Shown: positions 21,758 through 31,400 of the stretch, piece by piece | Position numbering within the stretch: position 1 is the stretch's first letter | Layout of the letters: every line of letters begins with the position of its first letter | Assembly: GCA_039707655.1 (NCBI GenBank) | Contig: CM077676.1 | Span: 427,033,379-427,097,378 of the forward strand | DNA: 64,000 nucleotides | Reading direction: 5' to 3' | Source: Elymus sibiricus | Lineage: Eukaryota; Streptophyta; Magnoliopsida; Poales; Poaceae | Made by a program: the position numbers and the translations under genes | Notes under the pieces: model-generated | Databases searched by the model: none | The model's input: the letters and a program-made list of their open reading frames with translations, nothing else | Told to the model about the DNA's origin: nothing

Positions 21758-24331
21758 TGTCGGGGGGATGACCCCCGGGTAGGCAACGGAGCCCGGTGTT
21801 GGGGAACGTTGCATGGAAAACAAAACAAAAATTCTACGCACACGCAAGATCTATCCATGGAGATGCATAGCTACGAGAGGGGGAGTGTGTCTACGTACCC
21901 TCGTAGACCGTAAGCGGAAGCGTTAGAACAACGCGGTTGATGTCGTCGAACAATTTCACGATCCAACCGACCGAGCACCGAACGTACGGCACCTCCGCGT
22001 TCAGCACACGTTCAGCTCGGTGACGTCCTCGACTTCTTGATCCAGCAAGACGGCGAGGGAGTGGATGAGTTCCGGCAGCACGACGGCGTGGTGACGGTGA
22101 TGGTGATGCTATCTCCGCAGGGCTTCGCCCAAGCACTGCGAAAATATGACCGAGGGACGGAACTGTGGAGGGGGGCGCCGCACACGGCTAAGACAATGTT
22201 GTGTCCTTTGGGGCGCCCCCTCTCCTCTATTTATATATGTGTAGGGGCTTGGAGTAGAAGGAATAGTGCCACGTGAACAGTAACCGTGAATAGTACACAC
22301 GTGGACTTGGACTCCAAAGTCCAATCCTATTCCTACTAGGACTCTCCCTTTTTTCCTTCCCTAGCTGTGTGGGATTTTGAGGACTTGGTGCGCCTCCCCT
22401 TAGCCCATGCCAGCACTTTGGGACGTGGTGCACCCACTTGTGGACTTCCGGACCCCTCCGGAATCCTCCGGAACCTTCTGGAAGCTTCCCAGTACAATAC
22501 CGAAAAAACTGCACCTTTTTCCGGAACCCAAAATATGACTTCCCATATATAAATCTTTACCTCTCGACCATTCCGAGACTCCTCGTGATGTCCGGGATCT
22601 CATCCGGGACTCCGAACAATATTCGGTTACCAATTCACATAACTCATATAACACTATATCGTCAGCGAACGTTAAGCGTGCGGACCCTACGGGTTTGGGA
22701 ATGATGTAGACATGACTGAGACGCCTCTCTGGTCAATAACCAATAGCGGAACCTGGATGCTCATATTAGTTCCTACATATTCCACGAAGATCTTATCGGT
22801 CGAACCGCAATGACAACATACGTAATTCCCTTTGTCCGTCGGTATGTTACTTGCCCGAGATTCGATCGTCGGTATCTCCATACCTAGTTCAATCTCGTTA
22901 CCGGCAAGTCTCTTTACTCGTTCCGTAATACATCATCCCGTAACTAAATCCTTAGTCACTTTGCTTGCAAGCTTCTTATGATGTGCATTACCGAGAGGGC
23001 CCCGAGATACCTCTCCGAAACACGGAGTGACAAATCCCAGTCTCGATCCATGCCAACTCAACGGACACCTTTGGAAATACCTGTAGAGCATCTTTATGAT
23101 CACCCAGTTACGTTGTGACGTTTGATAGCACACAAGGTATTCCTCCGATATCCGGGAGTTGCATAATCTCATGGTCTGAGGAACATGTATTTGACATTCA
23201 AGAAAGCAGTAGCAATAAACAGAACGATCATATGCTAAGCTAACGGATGGGTGTTGTCCATCACATCATTCTCCTAATGATGTGATCCCGTTATCAAATG
23301 ACAACTCATGTATATGGTTAGGAAACCTTAACCATCTTTGATCAACGAGCTAGTCTAGTAGAGGCTCACTAGGGACATGGTATTTGTTTATGTATTCACA
23401 CATGTATTTAAGTTTCCGGTCAATACAATTCTAGCATGAATAATAAACCTTTATCATGAACAAGGAAATATAAAATAATAACAACTTTATTATTGCCTCT
23501 AGGGCATATTTCCATCACCCGGACCCCTTTTCAAAATATCGGAGCAGGCCAAGCCCCTCAATCCGGCTAGCCCGCTCGCCGGCTCCCCAGCGCGAGCCGG
23601 CTCGGCACGGCGACCCGGCTCAGCCGGCTGGCCACGAGAGGACAATCCCTCACGACAAGGCAGGCGTGGCTACAGCGCTCCCTCCTTTGTGCCGGCCCAA
23701 GCGGGCGTGGCTACAGCGCACCCTGCGCCCGGGCGGGCGGTATACGGGAGGTGCAATCCTGTAGATGGGCGGCGCCAGCCGCCCTGTGACGTAGGACAAG
23801 ACATGCCACAGTGCCGCACAGCCGACCGTACCCGTGCCCGGCGGCCCCGGCATGGCCCGCGCCCGACGGACCCGGCAAGACCCGCACCCGGCGGACCCGG
23901 CGACCCGGTGGCCCCCACCGCCGGCTCCCAGATGATGACACCAGGGCCCCATGCCCATGTAAGTTACCCATGTAACCCTGGGGGGTCGGCCTATAAGACC
24001 CCCCAGGAGGCCTCCATGCAGAGGGGTTCAGTTCAGTTGAGTCCAGTAGCAACACCAGCTTCCCCACGTTCACAGGAGAGGCGGAACGGCGGCCTAGCCC
24101 CTTCTTCCTCCTCCGTTCAAACAGCTCCAGGAGCAACCTTGTAGCCCTTGTGCACTCCATACTCCATTCGACAGGACTAGGGGTGTTACCTCTCCGGAGG
24201 GCCCCGAACCTGGGTACGTCTCGTGTCTCACACTTGCGCGTGCCGACCTCGCCTCTGGAGCCCACCGGCGTCCTCACGTAGCCCCCCATCTTTAGCCATC
24301 TCATGGCATCTGCCGTGAGAATACCACGACA
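21758..24331 (+). repeat. 3' LTR of the Tat-like Gypsy, split by a solo LTR
   Basis: It starts TGTCGGGGGGATGACC just after CTTCGGGGACTAC (PPT) and ends ATACCACGACA, so the termini form TGTCG/CGACA inverted repeats. Without the inserted solo LTR and one TSD copy it is about 848 bp. Confidence 0.8.
21797..23517 (-). mobile_element. Solo LTR of a Copia 2-like BARE/WIS/Angela element
   Basis: One 1721-bp LTR, without internal sequence, starts TGTTGGGGAACG and ends TTCCATCA on the + strand. It is flanked by perfect CCCGG duplications at 21792-21796 and 23518-23522. This is the product of recombination between the two LTRs of a full element. It is very close to the Copia 2 LTRs but has the array CCACGTG reduced and damaged near 22270-22290. 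Confidence 0.95.
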
Positions 24332-24671
24332 AATGGGCTATACTTGGCGGGCCAGATTGGATGTAATAGTGTGCAAGTGGAATCAGACTATAGCTTTGCA
24401 GTGGACGCGATCAAACAACCTGACAGTTACCAGGGACTTGATGTTGCATTGTTGGCATAGTGCAAAGGCTTATCAAGTGATTTTGCAAAGGTGATGTTCA
24501 CACACTGCATCAGGGAAGCGAATGCTACTGCAGATGAACTAGCTAGATATTGTTATAGTACTAAATCCTCTAGTTTGTGGGATGAGTCTATCCCTGATTT
24601 TATTTCTCACTTGCATGTAAATGACTTATCTATTGTCTGAGAAATATAGTCGTTTTGCTGTAAAAAAAAAT
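24332..24671 (+). pseudogene. 3' end of a LINE-like element: RNase H-like domain and poly(A)
   Basis: The frame starts right at the Gypsy LTR border: NGLYLAGQIGCNSVQVESDYSFAVDAIKQ, one TAG, then SSDFAKVMFTHCIREANATADELARYCYS, ending TGA at 24638-24640. This is the C-terminal RNase H-like (RVT_3) pattern of plant LINEs (VESD, HxxREAN, ADELAR). A run of A at about 24662-24670 follows 20 bp later and fits a LINE tail. The upstream part is separated by the Gypsy insertion and is not in the window. Confidence 0.7.
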
Positions 24672-24894
24672 GTGTTGGTTCGAATCGCCACCCGCGACCG
24701 CAATTTCTGCGGTTTAAAAACACAGAAGAAAAAAACTAGATGGGCCGGCTCAGCGCGGGGCGCTGCAAAATACACATTAACGGGCGCCAGATAGGATTTG
24801 CCGCAGGTCTGCAGCCATTGATAACAAACCGGGGAAACACTGCAGTGAACTGAAATACTGTAGCATAGTTTTATCGGCCAGTTGTTTCTAAAAA

Positions 24895-25335
24895 TTAACT
24901 ATGATTTAAACATTTTTTAAAACATGAACTTTTAGAGAAAAAAAAACATGAACATTTTTAGAAAGCACGAACACTTTTCCCAATTTTCGAATATTTTTTG
25001 GAACTGAGAATATTTTTTTCAAAAAATTGAACATCTTTTAACAAGAACATTTTTTGTTACACAAACAAAATTTTGAAATCACAAACATTTTTTGAAATTT
25101 GTGAGCAAATTTTCAAAATGTGAATATTTTTTGAAAACACGATCATTTTTTAAATTCTAATTTTTTTTTGAAAATGCGTACATTTTTTGGAAATTTGAAC
25201 ACCTTTTGAAAACACAATCAGTTTTTGAAAAATGAGACCATTTTTAGAAATTCAGAAAAACTTTTGAAAAAACAAACAAATTTTGAAATTCAAAACATTT
25301 TTTGAAATTTATGAATTTAAAAAATACAAAGAAGA
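24895..25335. repeat. AT-rich degenerate repeat of GAACATTTTTTGAAA type
   Basis: Variants of ACATTTTTTGAAA, each followed by a short variable part and roughly 25-30 bp apart, occur about a dozen times. Such tracts are common in grass intergenic DNA and inside some DNA transposons. No ORF or clear terminal repeats were found. Confidence 0.75.
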
Positions 25336-26310
25336 AAAAATAGAATAAATGAAAAAGGCAGCCTAAGCCCAAAGTCTGACGGTTGGGCCAGATTTGGGCT
25401 CTGGTTTTTGGCCTGAAAGCCCGAAATAGCTACTGATTTTAATAGAAATGTAAGCACCATAATGCTTTTAAATATCCTCAAAATCTCTTCAAAATATTAT
25501 TTCAAAATTGGAAAATGTTATTGTTTGTGTTTTTTTAACTACGTTCGGACTTTGGGTTCAGGGTTCTTAGGTAACGTGTGTATGACAAAGGAGAGGCGAC
25601 CGTGAACAAGGATATGGGTCCCTTGACAGACAAAGGAAGAAGCGCCCAGGAAGGGGAAATGGTGGCGTCGGCAACATGAGAGATGAGGCGACGGGACAAC
25701 ATGGTAGACGAGGCAATGTCGGCGATGGTTAAGGAGGAAGCTACATGGTCAAGAAATGGAAGAAATGGGCATGGCTGGTTGAAGTAGTGTGGTTGGGGCC
25801 AAGTGAGGAAAACACAATGGGAAGATTCCATGTGATTCGGGTGTGTGGATTTCCATATTGGGTTGGGGTGATCCTAGTTTTTCGCGGAATCCAGCCTAAA
25901 ACTGATTTTTTTTTTCTTTCAATTCGGTTGTCCTCCAAAGTGTTGGAATTGGTTCGACTGATTCCAATCATCAATACCATCATCCAATCATTGTGTAATA
26001 AAATAACAAACTAGAAATAACAATGAATACACATTATGAACCTCATTAGATGGCAGGTATGTGCAATGCCATTGAGAAGAAGAGAGTTGACCCGGTTAAT
26101 AAGAAAATTCGGAGGCAGGGACAATAGCATCTAGTTCCAAGACCATTGAGAGTGTCTGATTCTTTAACAATCCTGACCTCTCTAGCTTGGAAATACTCTT
26201 GCAACAAGAGATGAGCTGGTGCCTGGTCTTCCAAGAAAATTAGCAATCTATCATTGATCTCCCAACTAAGCATCATTAGTACAACATTGGTGAACCCACA
26301 TGAGGCACAC
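25336..26310. other. Intergenic stretch without recognised features
   Basis: I see no gene, terminal repeats or conserved protein signal in this interval. Short ORFs on both strands are under 100 codons and show no family pattern. Confidence 0.5.
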
Positions 26311-26314
26311 CTAC

Positions 26315-26708
26315 GCCTTTGCAGTCAATGCTTATCAAGGCACAATTACTTTGAAATGTATGGAAGGCTCGTAATGATCTTCTCTTCAACAAAAAAGTTT
26401 GGTCCCCCTTGCAGGTTCATTATGCTACAACAACTCTCCTAGATTGCAGGTCTTGTAGCATTTGTCGATGCAGCTTACAACTTACAACCCTTTAACATTG
26501 ATATGTGGCTTCTGTTTTGCAAGCTAAAGCTACGGGATTATATGTTGTGGCTCTGGCTGTGAAGTCTCTTGATGAAATAACGTTTCTCACATATTATAAA
26601 CCTTTGGCCGATGTTGCAAAAGAAAGGAATCTCCTTGCTAGTCTAGGGCATTGGAACGTGAGGCTCTTTCTGGCAAACTTGTTCAATGCATCTTCTACCC
26701 TGCGTGTA
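26315..26708 (+). pseudogene. Decayed LINE fragment, RNase H part
   Basis: The sequence spells a frameshifted LINE C-terminus: RNDLLFNKKVWSPLQVHYATT near 26370-26430, then VASVLQAKATGLYVVALAV...FLTYYKPLADVAKERNLLASLGHWNVRLFLANLFNASSTLR (26508-26706). The block ending GHW-x-R-x-LL is typical of plant LINE RNase H domains. It is badly decayed and its boundaries are approximate. Confidence 0.6.
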
Positions 26709-26711
26709 ATA

Positions 26712-26792
26712 CCCCCTCCGTCCTAAAATGTAAGACGTTTCTAGAAAGTATCATAGTGTCAAAAAACGTGTTACATTTTGAGGCAGATGGAG
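26712..26792. mobile_element. Stowaway-type MITE (81 bp)
   Basis: The left end CCCCCTCCGTCC and right end GGCAGATGGAG form the Stowaway terminal inverted repeat (CTCCCTCCGTCC type). TA dinucleotides flank it at 26710-26711 and 26793-26794, as expected for Tc1/Mariner elements. It has no coding capacity. Confidence 0.85.
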
Positions 26793-26971
26793 TAACAAAT
26801 TAGCCCACATTCATAGGAATCATATCTCATCCTCTTGCATGAATGTTTTTTCCTTTGCAACAAACATGCTCCAAACTATAAGCCAAAGTTCGCTCTTGAG
26901 GCTGTTATATGTACTTTGTTTTGGATTAGCCTGACAAAGTAGCCCTCTTTTAGACGACTAAAGTTTCACAA

Positions 26972-27405
26972 TCCTCTATCTATTCTTAAATAGTTGCAAC
27001 TCACCACCTATTTTCCCTCTTCATGCAACTATGCCACATCATCAAGTCATGCATGTGGTCATAAGTTATAATTTGTGCACCAATCTATCCATGCGACCAC
27101 GCCACCTCAACAGTCATGCATGTTAATTTGTTTCACTATTTTCTGTGTGGGCATAGCCGTGACACTTGGAGAAAATGTATGTAGGTCATGTTACACATTT
27201 TTGTTATGTAGGCACCACGTTGACTTCAATCCAATAGTTTTCTCTTTGTATACAACATTTCATCATGTGCTTCATATGTTTTATTGTTTTTAAAATATAA
27301 ACTGAGAGCAATCTTCTTTTTTTTTGCAATAGTTTTAGTTTTTTAGCACATATTTATGCATCTGTTGCATCAAGGTTCACGTAGCAACGCGCGGGGCATA
27401 TCTAG
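26972..27405 (+). mobile_element. Probable non-autonomous Helitron (about 434 bp)
   Basis: The segment starts TCCTCTATCTATTC after an A (26971) and ends GCGCGGGGCATATCTAG before a T (27406), so it has TC...CTAG termini in an A|T target. The GC-rich stretch just before CTAG is in the usual place for the Helitron 3' hairpin, although I do not see a perfect stem. No ORF is present. Confidence 0.45.
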
Positions 27406-28200
27406 TTTCTTTTGCCTCGATCACCTTCAGCGTGAGCGGCTTCTTGTACGTTTGTAGATATGAATTCATCCTCTCCGTCACATCCTCGATGACTTTTCAT
27501 TTATTATTTGTCGACTACTCCCTAGAAGCATCCAACAACCCATGCTCTACACCCTTGGCCGTTGGGATGTTGCGTCCTTTGTTGTCTTATCGAAACAACC
27601 GACACGCCTCTTAGCGTGAGATGTTGCGTCCTTTGTTGCCATAGACGAAACATGCACTACAAACGAACATCCCACATTGCCATAGACGAAACATGCACTA
27701 CAAACGAACCCTCATAGCTCAAGCATGATCCGCACCTGCAGAGTCTCAACCATAAATCCATAATGTTGGTCCTCCAGAGGGCAATGTGGGAAGCGACGAC
27801 GAATTAGTATGAGCACAAGGGTATTATGAGTGTCAAAAAGCTCTTCGCTAATACTCGCATCATGCTTGTTGTTTCTTAGTCCTGCATAAAAAACACCTTC
27901 AAAAATTACTTCCAAATTGATGTCTTTGTTCTTTGTCTCCCCCCTTTCTTCTCTCTACCAAGAGACTACCATGTCAAAATCCAACACAGTCGTGCTTTGC
28001 TGGCGACTCTCTCTTTGGTGAGAACACTGACAAGTGATGTCAACGTGCTCCGTGCGACGCCATCCCAGGCGCAAAACGCCACGGCGGCCGACGGCCCACC
28101 CACCGCCGACGACGACTTTACGTTACCGTACGTCGCTGACAGCGGCGGCGTTACTGGTCAGGTTAAAAAGTCAAAGCGAGTAGCGAGGTCAGGTCAGTGT
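27406..28200. other. 4CL upstream region with short direct repeats
   Basis: No gene is recognised. A perfect 33-bp direct repeat lies at 27636-27668 and 27677-27709 (TTGCCATAGACGAAAC...AAACGAAC), and GATGTTGCGTCCTTTGTTG occurs at about 27567 and 27621. Short minus-strand ORFs lack family signals. Confidence 0.6.
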
Positions 28201-28210
28201 CAAGCCCCTC

Positions 28211-28217
28211 ACCAACC
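28211..28217 (+). promoter_or_regulatory. AC-II type element (ACCAACC) upstream of 4CL
   Basis: ACCAACC is the R2R3-MYB binding AC element found in phenylpropanoid promoters such as PAL and 4CL. It lies about 100 bp upstream of the TATA box. The related ACCCACC occurs around 28095 and 28290. Confidence 0.55.
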
Positions 28218-28318
28218 CGTTCGCTCACCGGAGACGCTACCCCCTCCCACCGCCAGGCGGGCCCCGTGCGTCATCCTCCCCGACCGTCCCCCACCCACCT
28301 TCTCCCCCGCCGCGCCGG

Positions 28319-28327
28319 TATATTTAA
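28319..28327 (+). promoter_or_regulatory. TATA box of the 4CL gene
   Basis: TATATTTAA is 125 bp upstream of the ATG at 28452, which allows a 5' UTR of roughly 100 bp. Confidence 0.7.
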
Positions 28328-28451
28328 CCCCGCTCCCAAATTCCTCCCTCCCCAGGAGCCGGAGCAGAGCACGCCCACGGGATCCCGGCCCCCATTTCTT
28401 GCCCCACGCCACCAATTCCGTCCGCCCGGAGACACGCCGGCGGCGAGATCC

Positions 28452-31400
28452 ATGGGCTCCGTGGCGGCGGACGCGCCGGAGGCGCCGGTGACGACGGAGA
28501 CGGTGTTCCGGTCCAAGCTCCCGGACATCGAGATCCCGGCCCACCTCACGCTCCAGGACTACTGCTTCGAGCGGCTGCCGGAGGTGGCCGCCCGCCCCTG
28601 CCTCATCGACGGGCAGACCGGCGCCGTGCACACCTACGCGGAGGTGTCCGAGCTCTCCCGTCGCTGCGCGGCGGGCCTGCGCCGGCTCGGCGTGGGGAAG
28701 GGCGACGTGGTCATGAACCTGCTCCGCAACTGCCCCGAGTTCGCCTTCGTGTTCCTCGGCGCGGCCCGGCTCGGCGCCGCCACCACCACCGCCAACCCGT
28801 TCTGCACGCCGCACGAGATCCACCGCCAGGCTTCCGCCGCCGGGGCGAGGCTGATCGTCACCGAGGCCTGCGCCGTCGACAAGGTGCGCGCCTTCGCCGC
28901 CGAGCGCGGGATCCCCGTGGTCACCGTCGACGGCCCGGCGTCCGACGGCTGCCTCGCGTTCAACGAGACTCTGCTGCCCGAGGAGCCGCTCGGCGCCGAC
29001 GAGGCGGTCGACCCCGACGACGTGGTGGCCCTCCCCTACTCGTCCGGCACCACGGGGCTGCCCAAGGGCGTCATGCTCACCCACCGCAGCCTCGTCACCA
29101 GCGTCGCGCAGCAGGTCAGCTCAGCTCACTCCCATTTCCGTTACGCTGCCGTTCCATCTCCATTGCCACCAGTAGCTGGACCAAGCTGCGGATCCTTCGG
29201 GGCCAGGCCGGCTTCCCCTTTCCGTGTCCCGCGGTGGCGCTTTACGCTTTCCAGCTCGGGACGTTCCTTTCCCCATCACGCGCTTCTCCGTCGGCGCCGG
29301 AGCCAGCGACCAATTACTCCCCTGCTTAAAATAACGCCGCGCCATTAATTACTCGGAGATCGGATCGGATTGGGCAGGGCGACGTGACGCCCGTAGGGCC
29401 CGCCAATCAGCGCCAAGATTCGCGCCCACTCACGATCACATTTTTCATTTCAAATTTTGTCGGTGCAAAAAAGGTTCAAATTTGTTGAACATTTCGTTTC
29501 TGAATTCAAATTTTTTTTGTGTGCAGGTGGATGGGGAGAACCCGAATTTGTATTTTGGCCTGAATGACGTGGTGCTGTGCGTGCTGCCGCTGTTCCACAT
29601 CTACTCGCTCAACTCGGTGCTGCTGGCGGGGCTGCGCGCCGGGTGCGCGATCGTGATCATGCGCAAGTTCGACCACGGCGCGCTGGTGAGCCTGGTGCGC
29701 GCGCACGGGGTCACCGTGGCGCCCTTCGTGCCACCGATCGTTGTCGAGATCGCCAAGAGCGACCGGGTCACGGCGGCGGACCTGGCGTCCATCCGCACGG
29801 TCATGTCCGGCGCCGCGCCCATGGGGAAGGACCTCCAGGACGCCTTCATGGCCAAGATCCCCAACGCCGTGCTCGGGCAGGTTCGTCGCGCATCGGTCTT
29901 ACTCCCTCGCTTCGAATTCATATCGAATGATTATGATTGCTTGCTTAGCTATCCCTGTCATAGTGTCATGCACGCCGGCCACTGTACTAGCCTAGGCACA
30001 GTGGTACATACATGACTGTATGGAGTGTTTGGGAGGGCGAGTGAACCTCAAAAGAATCGTCAATGGTTGTTGGGGCATCGGGGAGGCGATTGGGATGGAT
30101 TGGGCGGTGGTGGCCCGGCGCGCGAGCCAAGGTCGCAGTGTTGGTGGGTGGCATGGTGGCGTCGTGCTTTCTGGGTGCGGATACGGCGACATCCCAGCCT
30201 TTACGCTTGGTGACGGCTTCGTCCCAACTGAAGCGAACGCACGCCACCCCCATGATCCCGGCCGGCGGGTTGCCGTCTCCGCAAGCCAGAGCTTTGTTGG
30301 TTGCCAACAAACTGCCTCTCGTCAGACTTTTTGGGTGGACAAGTCACTCTCACCACGGATTCATCTCGGCCGTCTGAATCCTTTTTACTTAAAAAAACTG
30401 AACATCACATGGCTTGGACTGAAATCGTAGCGTGCTGATCGTCAGCGGAACGTGGTGACTGCGAGCTGATGACGATGTCTCTGTTTTGCAACGCGTGCGC
30501 AGGGGTACGGGATGACGGAGGCCGGGCCGGTGCTGTCCATGTGCCTGGCGTTCGCCAAGGAGCCGTTCGAGGTCAAGTCGGGGTCCTGCGGCACCGTGGT
30601 GAGGAACGCGGAGCTCAAGATCGTGGACCTCGACACCGGCGCCTCCCTCGGCCGCAACCTGCCGGGGGAGATCTGCATCCGCGGCAAGCAGATCATGAAA
30701 GGTACGTGCGCGCGCACACACTCGTCTGAATCACCCTCCAATAAAACAGGTTTATTTATTTCTTGAACAAAATGTCCAACCAAATAGTACTGTAGCACCA
30801 CCATGTTTGGTCACCGCTCAGGAGTAGCAAATGATGTGGATGGCACGACGATCTCCCTACGTGATCCACCATTCCATGACCAGTTAATTAGGTGAGTGGT
30901 TCGCGACTAGTCCCAAGGTAGCTCATGAGTAGATGTACTTACTGGTAGTTGGGTGATCGGTTCGGACTGCTCTGTCTCCAGCTCCAGAGCTCAAATTATT
31001 GGCCGCAACTAGGCCAACTTCACCCCCATTTCTGACAGCACTTTCGGACAGATGGATAGGTGGTAGGAGTATCAAACATGCTGCATTGCATTGTCCGATC
31101 TCCAACAGCTCAGTCGGTCAGCTGCACCTGCACGCATGTGTGCTCATGTTCTCTCTCCGTCTGGTCCGTCTGGCCACTAGTCAGCGAACGGACGGCTAGA
31201 CTAATCTGAGTGATCAGTAGCTGCACGGACCAGAGCTTCTTCTACCTTCTGCTGACCTGACCAGATGCTCGGTGCACCGGTCGGTCGGTCTCCAGTTAGG
31301 TACTACTAGCTGGTGACCGGTGAGCCCGCTCCATCCAACCTAACACCCACGTAGTACTCGTAGGAGACGACCTCCTTTCCGGAGCACGTCTCCGTAATCC

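Larger units (their letters stand above)
4098..24331 (+). mobile_element. Tat-like Gypsy retrotransposon with antisense extra ORF, 5' end missing
   Basis: The order is gag, protease, RT, RNase H, integrase, then a long 3' region with an antisense intron-containing ORF, a PPT-like CGGGGACTAC and an LTR (21758-24331). Protease-RT-RH-INT is the Gypsy order. An extra ORF on the opposite strand near the 3' LTR is known for the Tat/Grande/Retand group, and I recall Fatima as a similar wheat family. After removing Copia 2 and the solo LTR about 11.1 kb of this element is in the window. The coding part has many in-frame stops, so the element is defective. The left part lies beyond Copia 1. Confidence 0.85.

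Noticed and set aside
24675..24700. GGTTCGAATC, a tRNA B box-like sequence
   Set aside because: No A box at suitable distance, no cloverleaf pairing and no T-run; probably chance or an unrecognisable relic.
28197..28451. Upstream in-frame extension of the first 4CL exon (ORF open from 28197)
   Set aside because: The extension covers the AC element, TATA box and 5' UTR and lacks family similarity; the conserved protein starts at 28452.
28209..29084. 291-codon minus-strand ORF opposite 4CL exon 1
   Set aside because: It mirrors the GC-rich third positions of the real exon and has no family pattern.
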